From CAYLZN01 sp964387935 (GTDB lineage Bacteria > Acidobacteriota > Vicinamibacteria > Vicinamibacterales > JAFNAJ01): DNA of 11,887 bases. The notes below the pieces were generated by a model. It was not told the DNA's origin. It searched no databases and saw only the letters and a program-made list of their open reading frames with translations. A program made the translations under genes and the position numbers. Within the stretch, counting starts at the first letter, position 1. Each line of letters starts with the position of its first letter. The stretch lies in the NCBI GenBank assembly GCA_964387935.1, contig CAYLZN010000172.1, forward strand, positions 1 through 11,887, read 5' to 3'. Below, in pieces: positions 1 through 6,707 of this stretch.

Positions 1-114
1 GCCAGCAACTGCAACGCCTTCGTGTGTGGCATTGCCCCGCGCCCGGAAAAGAGCGGAGCGATGATCTACGACGCCCCGGCCCCGGAAGTTCCGACGCCCG
101 CCTGGAGGGTTTAG
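1..114 (+). CDS. C-terminal end of an unidentified plus-strand gene (partial)
   Basis: The first reading frame is open from the window edge to a TAG at 112-114, giving 37 codons that end in PTPAWRV. About 80% of third positions are G or C, as expected for a real gene in this genome. Its stop overlaps the stop of the minus-strand kinase gene by 4 bases, so the two genes converge with no room for a terminator. I do not recognise the product; the visible part is proline- and alanine-rich with two cysteines near the start. The alternative is a minus-strand gene starting at the ATG at 32-30 and leaving the window. That cannot be excluded, but it would leave a gap of about 80 bases after the kinase. 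The call rests on an open frame and codon use only. Confidence 0.5.
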   Translation, partial: ASNCNAFVCGIAPRPEKSGAMIYDAPAPEVPTPAWRV

Positions 115-845
115 ACGGCGGGATCGAGCGGGGCGGATGCCACAAGATGTGGGGTGCGGACGTGTAGCTGGCGATCCGTTTCGGCCGATGCCATCAGCGC
201 GTCCACGCGGGCGTGCAGGTTCGCCAGCGTCCCGTCGTTCCGCAGGACCGAGTCCCATCGGTTCCACGAGTCTAGGGACGTCTCGCTCGCGTGGGAACTA
301 TCCGGGATTTCCGGATCGTTCACGCCATGGGTACGTGCGCACCCGGAGCGGGTACGCTCGACGCGCCACAGCACGCCGCCCAGGCCCAGCACCAGCCGCG
401 CCTCGTTCGGGAAGCGGACATCGGGTATGACGATGTTCGGTCGAGTTGACCCTGACGTTGACTCAGCCGCATATCGCTCCGCACGCTCGCACCAGCGTGC
501 GACCCAGTAGTCGCGGTCATCGGTGCGGCGGCCGGTGCCGTACTCCTGGAGCAGCTCGCGGATGCCGGGGGGCTTGCTCTCGTAGAGCATCTCGCGGATG
601 CACGCCGCCTCGTCGCCGTTCAGGCAGGGCCGGCGCCGTCGCGGCAGCGCGGGGTCCGCGCGGAACTCGTAGCCCAGACACGCGCGATCGTGCAGCACTC
701 CGAGAAGGAGAGGGAAGCGGTCCAGCACTTCCTCCCGCAGCGCGTCCGCCATGCTGATCTGCACAAAGCCCCATCGCTCGACGAGGCGGACAACGATGGT
801 CGATTTTCCAGATTGAAGCTTGCCCGAGACACCCACGACGATCAT
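111..845 (-). CDS. Deoxynucleoside monophosphate kinase
   Basis: A 244-residue P-loop kinase. It would phosphorylate dNMPs to dNDPs with ATP in the infected cell's cytoplasm, feeding phage DNA synthesis. The N-terminus carries a Walker A loop, GKLQSGKST, at residues 8-16 directly after a hydrophobic strand (MIVVGVS). Further on are YGTGRR (102-107), the strand motif DVRFPNEA (142-149) and SHASE (184-188). All of these are typical of the phage dNMP kinase family of which T4 gene 1 is the best-known member, and the length fits. The frame stays open upstream, but the ATG at 845 is chosen because it places the P-loop at the N-terminus and overlaps the previous stop as ATGA, implying translational coupling. 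It is the last gene of the minus-strand run and converges on a plus-strand gene. The last 25 or so residues look poorly conserved. The family is clear; the exact nucleotide preference is not. Confidence 0.87.
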   Translation of the reverse strand: MIVVGVSGKLQSGKSTIVVRLVERWGFVQISMADALREEVLDRFPLLLGVLHDRACLGYEFRADPALPRRRRPCLNGDEAACIREMLYESKPPGIRELLQEYGTGRRTDDRDYWVARWCERAERYAAESTSGSTRPNIVIPDVRFPNEARLVLGLGGVLWRVERTRSGCARTHGVNDPEIPDSSHASETSLDSWNRWDSVLRNDGTLANLHARVDALMASAETDRQLHVRTPHLVASAPLDPAV

Positions 846-1129
846 CCGATGACGCCCTTTCCGATGGCCTGGTAGAGCCGGGCCTTGTCCTTCCATGTGA
901 GCTTCTTCCACCGTGCCCGCTCCTCGATCCGCACTCGTCTCTCGGACCACCCGGGATAGGACAGGTGCAACAGCTCGTGGAGTAGCGTGCGCGCCAGATG
1001 TGGTCCGCGCGAGTCGAGGACGATCAGGCGCCGCCGGGAGTAGCACTTACCGAACGCCCCGTCCCACTTCCCGCGTGGTCGCGCCGCCTTGATGGGGCGG
1101 AACACGAGGCGATGGATGGGGATTCTCAC
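842..1129 (-). CDS. Small HExxH putative zinc metallopeptidase
   Basis: A basic protein of 95 residues with one clear motif, HELLH at 51-55, inside a predicted helix (ARTLLHELLH). Candidate third metal ligands are E63 in GWSE and E69/E70 in RIEE. HExxH followed by a downstream acidic residue is the signature of zincin metallopeptidases. The small size and position resemble the short SprT- or ImmA-like peptidase domains found in phages, but I cannot assign a subfamily. It starts with GTG; the overlap GTGA with the metallophosphoesterase stop fixes that start, and its own stop overlaps the kinase start as ATGA. It is therefore probably translated by coupling within the operon. It has no signal peptide or membrane segment, so it should act in the cytoplasm. 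Substrate unknown; the zinc fold is inferred from the motif alone. Confidence 0.68.
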   Translation of the reverse strand: MRIPIHRLVFRPIKAARPRGKWDGAFGKCYSRRRLIVLDSRGPHLARTLLHELLHLSYPGWSERRVRIEERARWKKLTWKDKARLYQAIGKGVIG

Positions 1130-2178
1130 CAGCCCTCGGCCTTGCGGTCGGACACGAAGATCGGCGCCATGAACGTGATGCCTCTTTCAGGTGTGGTTAT
1201 CCAGAGCGGCTGTTGCGGAGGCTCGTGGTCGAAGTTGCCGACGTAGCTGTATTCATCGGTGCCCTTCACCGCGCCGCCGCAGATGATCCCCTTGACCGCG
1301 AGCGTGGTGTGCCAGTGCCCGAGGACGAGATAGTCGTAGGGATGGCCCGCCACCTGCTGACGTCGACTCTTGCGCGCCTGGCCGAGCATGAGCGGCGAGA
1401 GCGCGCCTGCGATTCCAGAGCCGCCGCGGAACTGGTCGCCGTGCGTGAGGTTGTAGCGGACCGCGTACACCTGCACGCGTGTGTCGGCTGACGTCGGGAT
1501 CGCCCAGGTGAATCGGTCGTCCTTCGCCATCTCCCGCGCGAGCAGGCGGTACAGCAGCCAGTCGAGGTTGTCCGCCGCGCGCTGCTTCGCGATGGGCTTC
1601 CGCGTCATGCGGCCATGGTTGCCCGGCGTGCCCGCGACGTGGACGCGGCCGAACTCTAGGGCGAGCAGCTCGAGCGCGGCCCGCATCGGGTCGAGCCAGT
1701 GAAGCAACGAGCCGAACAGCGTGTCCTCGTTCGTGCGGGCCAGCTCCTCGTGGATGTTCCCGCTGAAGATGTCTCCGCCCAGCATCAGGCACACGCCGTC
1801 GTACTTGACGCCCGAGAGGTAGTGCTTCGCCAGCTTCACCGCGCCCTGCGCCCACCGCTCAAGGCGCTGCTCGGCGATCTCCCGGTTGTAGGCGTTGAGC
1901 CCGTCGATCTCCGCGGGGTCCACGACCTCATCAAAATGCGTGTCTGTGAGCAGGAGGTTGAGCGTCGCGCGGTGACCCTTCGCCGGGGCCTTTGGCGTCA
2001 GCCACGTTGGGGTGGCCGGCGCCTTGCGTGCCTCGAGGTGTTCGATCACGTCGAGCTGGGCTCGCAATCGGTCGCGCTCGGAGGATGCGTGTCTGAGCGC
2101 GGCGCGAAGCGCCTTCGTCTCCTCCCGTTCCTTTGCCTCCTCGGCCGCGAATTCCTCGACGGCCTTACGGATTCCCAT
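1126..2178 (-). CDS. Calcineurin-like metallophosphoesterase
   Basis: A 350-residue protein with every metal-site block of the calcineurin-like phosphoesterase superfamily in order: DTH at 79-81, GGD at 134-136, GNHGR at 186-190, HGD at 246-248 and GHWH at 287-290. It should hydrolyse phosphoesters using two metal ions; nucleic acid, nucleotides or phosphoproteins are all possible substrates. Residues 8-52 are rich in Glu, Ala, Arg and Leu and look like a coiled coil, followed by a Pro/Ala linker before the catalytic domain. There is no signal peptide. The ATG at 2178 overlaps the end of the preceding small CxxC gene by 14 bases, and the stop overlaps the next gene as GTGA. Similar proteins occur in many tailed phages, usually with unknown roles. 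The catalytic residues look intact, so an active enzyme is likely. Confidence 0.88.
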   Translation of the reverse strand: MGIRKAVEEFAAEEAKEREETKALRAALRHASSERDRLRAQLDVIEHLEARKAPATPTWLTPKAPAKGHRATLNLLLTDTHFDEVVDPAEIDGLNAYNREIAEQRLERWAQGAVKLAKHYLSGVKYDGVCLMLGGDIFSGNIHEELARTNEDTLFGSLLHWLDPMRAALELLALEFGRVHVAGTPGNHGRMTRKPIAKQRAADNLDWLLYRLLAREMAKDDRFTWAIPTSADTRVQVYAVRYNLTHGDQFRGGSGIAGALSPLMLGQARKSRRQQVAGHPYDYLVLGHWHTTLAVKGIICGGAVKGTDEYSYVGNFDHEPPQQPLWITTPERGITFMAPIFVSDRKAEGW

Positions 2179-2404
2179 GGCCGCTCACAAAGTGCGTGCG
2201 CACCGAGCTTGCAGCGATGGGGTGGCCGACCTTGCGCAAGAACGAGGCGCAGTCCGCGTAGGTGAACGCCTGCTCAGTGCGCCCGATGGTCAGGCCCTCC
2301 CTGATCTCCGCCGGCAGCCGGCACATCCGGCAGGTCTGCCCCCCCTTCTTCCGCTCGGCCACCGTCGCTTGCATCGCATCCAGCACCGCCTTGGACAGCT
2401 TCAC
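2165..2404 (-). CDS. Small CxxC helix-turn-helix-like putative DNA-binding protein
   Basis: A protein of 79 residues starting with GTG. The start is fixed by the GTGA overlap with the cysteine-cluster gene upstream; the longer open frame above it would intrude deep into that gene. The layout is a basic N-terminal helix, then CRMCRLP (C25 and C28), then a helical stretch and a C-terminal SSVRTHFVSGH with H71 and H76. Phages and bacteria often carry short proteins with CxxC followed by a helix-turn-helix in which Ser, Arg and His precede a final His. On that basis I infer a zinc-stabilised DNA-binding fold. Its 3' end overlaps the phosphoesterase gene by 14 bases, suggesting tight co-expression. 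Function unknown; it may guide or regulate the phosphoesterase, which is speculation. Confidence 0.6.
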   Translation of the reverse strand: MKLSKAVLDAMQATVAERKKGGQTCRMCRLPAEIREGLTIGRTEQAFTYADCASFLRKVGHPIAASSVRTHFVSGHGNP

Positions 2405-2712
2405 GCCGCATCCTCCCGTAGCCGGAACAAGCCGAGCTGCTTCATCGGGTCTGGCCGGTATCCGCAGACCGGCGGTATCGGCACCCAGCGCACGCACACG
2501 TCCGGGCGCTTCGCGTACACCGTGCAGCCCTGGCTCCGGCTGTAGTAGACGCAGGCACCATCCGGACCCTTCGCCAGTACGCCCGCGTACCCCGGCCCCA
2601 GCCCGTCAGCGGGCACCACCGCGGTGCCGAAGCGCGGGGCCTCCTCGTGCGTCACGCCGATGTCCCAGGGTTGCGTGCAGCACGTCCCGACGCACGTTGC
2701 GCAAGGAGTCAC
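2401..2712 (-). CDS. YkgJ-type cysteine-cluster (zinc or iron chelating) protein
   Basis: A 103-residue protein that starts with GTG; its start overlaps the stop of the fibre-like gene as GTGA. The N-terminal block CATCVGTCC (C4, C7, C11, C12) is followed by C54, GCTVYAKRP with C63, and VCVRW with C73; C83 lies in PPVCGY. This spacing, with the YxxRPxxCRxW-like ending, matches the YkgJ / UPF0153 cysteine-cluster family, which is thought to bind zinc or an iron-sulphur cluster and is present in bacteria and phages. No enzymatic role is established for the family. No signal peptide is seen, so it should be cytoplasmic. It opens the block of metal-binding accessory genes behind the tail genes. 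Family membership is clear from the cysteines; function is not known. Confidence 0.8.
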   Translation of the reverse strand: MTPCATCVGTCCTQPWDIGVTHEEAPRFGTAVVPADGLGPGYAGVLAKGPDGACVYYSRSQGCTVYAKRPDVCVRWVPIPPVCGYRPDPMKQLGLFRLREDAA

Positions 2713-3806
2713 TGGCCGTACTCGGCGTGCCCGAGGAAGCCCTCAAGCGGACGATGGAACGTCACGAATGTCAGGCGTACCGTGAGGTCCGCGCCCACCG
2801 TCCCTGAGCCGATCTGGTCCACGTCCACGCTGACGATCCCGCCGGCCGATGGCGCAGCGCTCCCGAAGTAGCCAGTGAAGCAGCGGCGAGCGTAGGTGGT
2901 GTCCGGCTGCGCCCCTCCGCGCAGCGCCGTCGCCGCGATCTGTGGGCGCGTCGAGAACATGCTTGTGAATGCCGCGCCGTCCCACGTGTTGACGTCCACG
3001 ATGACCGCTTGCGTCGTGGGCGCCGTCTTCACCGCGAGCTGTACGTCGAGGATGAGTCCGGGGCGCGTCGGGTGGAAGCGCTCCTTGTCCGTCCCCGTGC
3101 TCAGGTTGCCGCCGGCTTGCGGGATGTTCTGGAACTGGTGGACGCCGATCGACGCCCGAGAAGCCTGCGGGTACGCGGGAGGCACGCCGCCCAGCACCAC
3201 CGTGGGCGCGCTCAGGTAGCACGTCTGCGACGTCACGGCCTCCAACTCGAACTCCAGCTTGGACGCCGCGGCGTTCACGGTGTGCGTGACCGTCAGCCAC
3301 TCGTAGGAGCCGCCTCCCGTGTGGTAGCTGCTGTTCGTCGTCGAGGCTGTGTCGTCGAAGCGCAGCCGGCACGAGGTCGCCGCCGTCGCGCGCACCCAGG
3401 CTCCAGCGCTCACCTTGAGCCCGTCGAAGCCGTCGTCGTAGCTGGTGCTGGTCATGAGCGACTGGGTGATGTAGGCGAAGGCCGCCCCGCCCGCCGTCAG
3501 CTTCGCGGTGTACTTGCCGTGCTTGCGCGACGTGTCGCCGAGGCCCGTGCCCGCACGCGCAATCGCATGGCTCGCGCCGGACGTCGCCCAGTAGGACGGC
3601 GCCGCGCTGTCCCCCGCGGCCCACACGAGGAACGTGGAGTCCGCCAGCAGGTTCGTCCCCGCCAGCGTCCGCTGGATCTCCGTCCAGTTGTTGCGGATGT
3701 TCGCGGAGACGACGGGCTTCTCGTTGGTGACGGGCTTCGTCGGGTCCCACTGAGCGGACAGCGGGGACGCGATGAGCAAGAGAGCGAGCAGGGATCGAAG
3801 GCGCAT
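2709..3806 (-). CDS. Fibre-like tail protein with N-terminal signal peptide
   Basis: A 365-residue protein. The start at 3806 has a good ribosome binding site, AGGAG 5 bases upstream, overlapping the TAG of the preceding gene. The N-terminus is a textbook signal peptide: MRLR, a hydrophobic core LLALLLIAS, and a likely cleavage after PLSA (residue 18). Next comes a stretch PVVSANIRNNWTEIQ (31-45) of a kind often seen near the start of phage fibre and structural proteins. A beta-rich domain (about 52-203) resembles a carbohydrate-binding jelly roll, and a second beta domain covers about 220-351. Its place at the end of the tail genes fits a receptor-binding or decoration protein. The signal peptide is odd for a virion protein, which normally assembles in the cytoplasm. 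It may be a retained hydrophobic anchor, or the protein may be exported. The start codon is well supported; the role is inferred from position and fold. Confidence 0.72.
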   Translation of the reverse strand: MRLRSLLALLLIASPLSAQWDPTKPVTNEKPVVSANIRNNWTEIQRTLAGTNLLADSTFLVWAAGDSAAPSYWATSGASHAIARAGTGLGDTSRKHGKYTAKLTAGGAAFAYITQSLMTSTSYDDGFDGLKVSAGAWVRATAATSCRLRFDDTASTTNSSYHTGGGSYEWLTVTHTVNAAASKLEFELEAVTSQTCYLSAPTVVLGGVPPAYPQASRASIGVHQFQNIPQAGGNLSTGTDKERFHPTRPGLILDVQLAVKTAPTTQAVIVDVNTWDGAAFTSMFSTRPQIAATALRGGAQPDTTYARRCFTGYFGSAAPSAGGIVSVDVDQIGSGTVGADLTVRLTFVTFHRPLEGFLGHAEYGQ

Positions 3807-3811
3807 GAAGG

Positions 3812-3816
3812 CTCCT
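3812..3816 (-). promoter_or_regulatory. Ribosome binding site deciding the fibre-like gene start
   Basis: The minus strand reads AGGAG, then CCTTC, then the ATG at 3806. It shares bases with the TAG that ends the upstream hub-like gene. This rejects the much longer open frame that continues to 4451 antisense-like within the upstream gene, and places the signal peptide exactly at the N-terminus. Confidence 0.75.
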
Positions 3817-5362
3817 ACGAAGTGACGTTCGTGTGGGTCACGTACGAAATGCTCCCGTCGATCGGGCTCTTTGTGACGGAGAGGACCCGGAATGCGTCGT
3901 CCACCAGGCCGCCCGTCTCGTCTAGACCCTGCACCGATCGGGAGCGGTTCAGCAGCACGGTGTCCCCCACCTTCGAGTCGGCGCCGCGGCCCACGACGCG
4001 GAACGACGGATGGCGGATCGGGCCACGCGCCAGCGCCGCCAGTCGGGCCAGCGCGTTGGCTGCGTCGTACTCGTAGCGGAGGAAGGTGTCCCACGTCCTG
4101 ATCTGCGGACGCCGGTACAGCAGCACCGTCCGCGTGTTCGTGGCCTCGCGCCCCTGCACCAGGCCCGTGGTGGGGTCCTGCGCGAAGTTGACGCGCACGG
4201 TTCCGTAGACGTGCTCCATCGACTGCGCCACCCACCACTCGATGTAGTCGTAGTCGTAGAACCGCTTCGCGTTCGATGGGATGTCGGCCGTTCGCTTGAC
4301 GAAGCTGTGGTTGCCCGCCTCGTCTGTTTGGATCTGGGCGATGCAGCCGACGGAGAACCGATCCCGCACGTCCGCGTGGGTCAACGCGAACGACGCGCCC
4401 CCTTGCACGGAGGTCAGCCCTCCGAGGTAGACGGACTGCTCCTCCGGGCACGTCGTTCGCGCCGTGACGTAGCTGGCGCCGATCAGCGCGGGATCGACAC
4501 CGTGGACCTTCACAAGCAGCACGCGGTCGATGTCCGGCGCGAGCTTGATGTTCCCGTTCGGCGTGCCGGTGTAGGTGCCCGAGGCGTCGTCGCGGTAGCC
4601 GCCCACGTTGTCCACGCGGATGATCGCCGTCGTGTCCGGGTCGTAGGGCATGGCCGTGTCGGCTTCGAGCGAAGCTCCCGTCAGGTCGTCGTCCCCGGTG
4701 TAGCCGATGGTGGGCAGGATGCTGCGGTCGCGGTTCGGCCCCGTCTCGATCCGGAACACGTGCGAGCCGCCGCCCGAGTACGCGACGCTGTACTTGTGGT
4801 GCGGCACGCCCCCGCTCGACTCGTTGAAGATCCAGGTATAGACGGCGCCGGCCAGGGCGTTCATCAGCGTCGTCAGCTCGCCCTTCAGCTCATGGATCGT
4901 GCGGATGCCCGGCTCGAACTCGGCCGTGTAGTCCACGCCGTTCGCGGTGAAGTCCAGGCGATCGTTCTCTCCCGCCACGATGCGCACGATGCCGGGGTTG
5001 CGGATGAGCGTCACGCGCGCCGTGCTGGCCTCGATCGTGTAGTCGGTCGTCAGGGCCAGCTCGATCCGCCGCGCCGGGTCCTTCATGCCCGCCGCCTCGA
5101 AGTCCTCGTAGGACCACAGGTGGTCGAGCGGGCCGGCGTTGGTGAACAGCACCGTGGATGTGTTGGGCGCGATGGCCGGGTCGAGCAGCTCGTAGATGCC
5201 GAGGCCCGACGTGGCGTCCACGTCCACGCACTGGGGCGACACGTTCTCGGCCGCGCCGAACCAGTACGGGCGGTGACGCTCTTTCGCCTGCTCGGGCGCG
5301 CCCGGCGTGTCGATGCTGTTGTAGCGTCGGAGCGGAAGCTCGGTGCTCAGGAATGCGCGCAT
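3815..5362 (-). CDS. Baseplate or hub-like minor tail protein
   Basis: A 515-residue protein with no signal peptide or membrane segment. The N-terminal part (about 10-130) has the look of phage baseplate proteins, with NVSPQCVDV and GIYELLDPAI followed by a strand-rich region. Residues 133-238 form a module starting RLDFTANGV and ending IGYTGDDDLTGASLEADT; a related module occurs in the distal-tail-like protein three genes earlier in the operon. The C-terminus (about 458-512: KVGDTVLLNRSRSV, then FRVLSVTKSPIDG) resembles the final beta domain of hub or tip proteins of siphoviruses. It starts at ATG 5362, three bases after the previous stop. Position between the distal-tail-like genes and the fibre gene supports a structural role at the tail tip. 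The precise homologue (gp27/gp44-like hub, or tip attachment protein) cannot be settled by eye. Confidence 0.68.
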   Translation of the reverse strand: MRAFLSTELPLRRYNSIDTPGAPEQAKERHRPYWFGAAENVSPQCVDVDATSGLGIYELLDPAIAPNTSTVLFTNAGPLDHLWSYEDFEAAGMKDPARRIELALTTDYTIEASTARVTLIRNPGIVRIVAGENDRLDFTANGVDYTAEFEPGIRTIHELKGELTTLMNALAGAVYTWIFNESSGGVPHHKYSVAYSGGGSHVFRIETGPNRDRSILPTIGYTGDDDLTGASLEADTAMPYDPDTTAIIRVDNVGGYRDDASGTYTGTPNGNIKLAPDIDRVLLVKVHGVDPALIGASYVTARTTCPEEQSVYLGGLTSVQGGASFALTHADVRDRFSVGCIAQIQTDEAGNHSFVKRTADIPSNAKRFYDYDYIEWWVAQSMEHVYGTVRVNFAQDPTTGLVQGREATNTRTVLLYRRPQIRTWDTFLRYEYDAANALARLAALARGPIRHPSFRVVGRGADSKVGDTVLLNRSRSVQGLDETGGLVDDAFRVLSVTKSPIDGSISYVTHTNVTS

Positions 5363-5365
5363 CGA

Positions 5366-6706
5366 CTACTCGAAGGCGAAGCTCGCGCCCTGGTCGTTGC
5401 AGCCCCAGGACCGCACGAGTCCGGATGCGCCGATCTTCAGGTTCTCCCACAGGATCTCCTGGCCGTCCGGGAACAACCCCCCGTGGCGCAGCACCACCAG
5501 TTGGTTGCCCACAGACCAGCGCGAGAGCATCCCTTCCAGGTAGCCCACGATCCCGGGCACCGCTTCCGTTTCGTCGTTCGCCAGGATGATCTGCCCACCG
5601 CCGCCCTCGTCGCTGCCGGGGAACACGTCGCCCCCGCTCTGCGTGTAGTCGGGGATGCCCTGCGCCGTGAGCCGCGCCTCGAAGAAGCGGTAGCCGTACA
5701 CGCGCCGGATCTCCAGACCGTCCCACCACACGGAGCCCGTGACGCCGCCGGGGTTGGACGCCTGGAACTCGATCTGCGTCCCGCCCGTGGGCCAGATGGC
5801 GTCGAACGAGAACCCGCGCACCTCGCCGTGGGTGAAGTCCAGATTCGGCCCGGTCGTCACGAGGTTTCGCCCGTCCTCCGAGACGGGGTTCGCGCCGGCC
5901 GCCGGCAGGACGAGACGCGCCGGCACCGTGCTGCCTGCCTGCGTCTTGTACGGACCGCTGAAGCGGTAGACCTTGCCCGCCTGAAGCGTGATGATCTGGC
6001 GCGCGCCGACCGTTCCTCCCGGGGCTCCGGTCGTGTCGATCCGGCAGGAGTAGGCGCCGCCGTCGTCTTCGAGCGCCGAGTCCCGGTTGAGCGACCCCGC
6101 GCCCTTCGCGCTGAGCTGGCCCGTCCAGTGAGTGGGCGACGTCGGTGTGGTCCACACCTCGAAACCGCCGTCAACTTCGATGCGCGCTCCCAGGATCGGC
6201 TGCACGTAGAGCGCCGGGTTCTCCTTCGATCCGGTCCAGTAGCCGAAGATGGTCAGGGCCACGACATCGACGGTGTTGGGATCGACGTTGCTCGGCAGAT
6301 GGACGTACAGCTCGGCGCCATCGTCCACGCCCAGCTCGAGGTCCGCGCCGAAGTCGGGGTCGTCCACGCCTCCGGGGTTCGGGACCCATGCGTCGTTATC
6401 CCAGAACCACGTCGCCGCCGTGGAGTCGCACAGCGCCTGCGTCTCGACGCGGGTCAGGGTGTAGACCTGGCCGGCGATGAGGACGAGGACGCCCACCGCG
6501 TCCTGTGGTCGGCCGTCGAACACCTCGTTGTAGGGGATCGAGTAGGCGCCGGAGCCCGTGGCGGTCCAGGCGCCTTCCACGATCTGGCCGGCGTACATCT
6601 CGAGGTAGGTGTGACGGGTGACTGCGGAGAGCGCGTCCAACTCGGAGAACCGACGCACCCCAGAGCGCAGACCCAGAGCGCCGTGGCCTCGTGCCGGGGC
6701 GGGCAC
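5366..6706 (-). CDS. Minor tail protein with carbohydrate-binding-like jelly roll
   Basis: A 446-residue protein. Residues 179-336 read like a carbohydrate-binding jelly-roll domain of the CBM4/9 type: a GGFEVWTTPTSPTHW opening, YSCRIDTTG, a GKVYRFSGPYKTQ strand, then IEFQASNPGG and a closing GSVWWDGLEIRRV. On both sides of it lies strand-rich sequence that may form a tail-tip framework interrupted by this insert. The role is presumably structural, with the insert contacting cell-surface glycans or stabilising the tip; that is inference. The start is GTG at 6706, one base after the previous TAG, with GAGG about 12 bases upstream. A second in-frame GTG at codon 17 is possible, so the first 16 residues are less certain. 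It is followed three bases later by the hub-like gene. Confidence 0.68.
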   Translation of the reverse strand: MPAPARGHGALGLRSGVRRFSELDALSAVTRHTYLEMYAGQIVEGAWTATGSGAYSIPYNEVFDGRPQDAVGVLVLIAGQVYTLTRVETQALCDSTAATWFWDNDAWVPNPGGVDDPDFGADLELGVDDGAELYVHLPSNVDPNTVDVVALTIFGYWTGSKENPALYVQPILGARIEVDGGFEVWTTPTSPTHWTGQLSAKGAGSLNRDSALEDDGGAYSCRIDTTGAPGGTVGARQIITLQAGKVYRFSGPYKTQAGSTVPARLVLPAAGANPVSEDGRNLVTTGPNLDFTHGEVRGFSFDAIWPTGGTQIEFQASNPGGVTGSVWWDGLEIRRVYGYRFFEARLTAQGIPDYTQSGGDVFPGSDEGGGGQIILANDETEAVPGIVGYLEGMLSRWSVGNQLVVLRHGGLFPDGQEILWENLKIGASGLVRSWGCNDQGASFAFE

Positions 6707-6707
6707 C

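Noticed and set aside
846..1046. Upstream extension of the kinase gene
   Set aside because: It lies inside the HExxH gene. The P-loop at the N-terminus and the ATGA overlap support the start at 845.
3807..4451. Upstream extension of the fibre-like gene
   Set aside because: This part lies inside the hub-like gene and has Arg/Gly-rich shadow composition. The ribosome binding site and signal peptide place the start at 3806.
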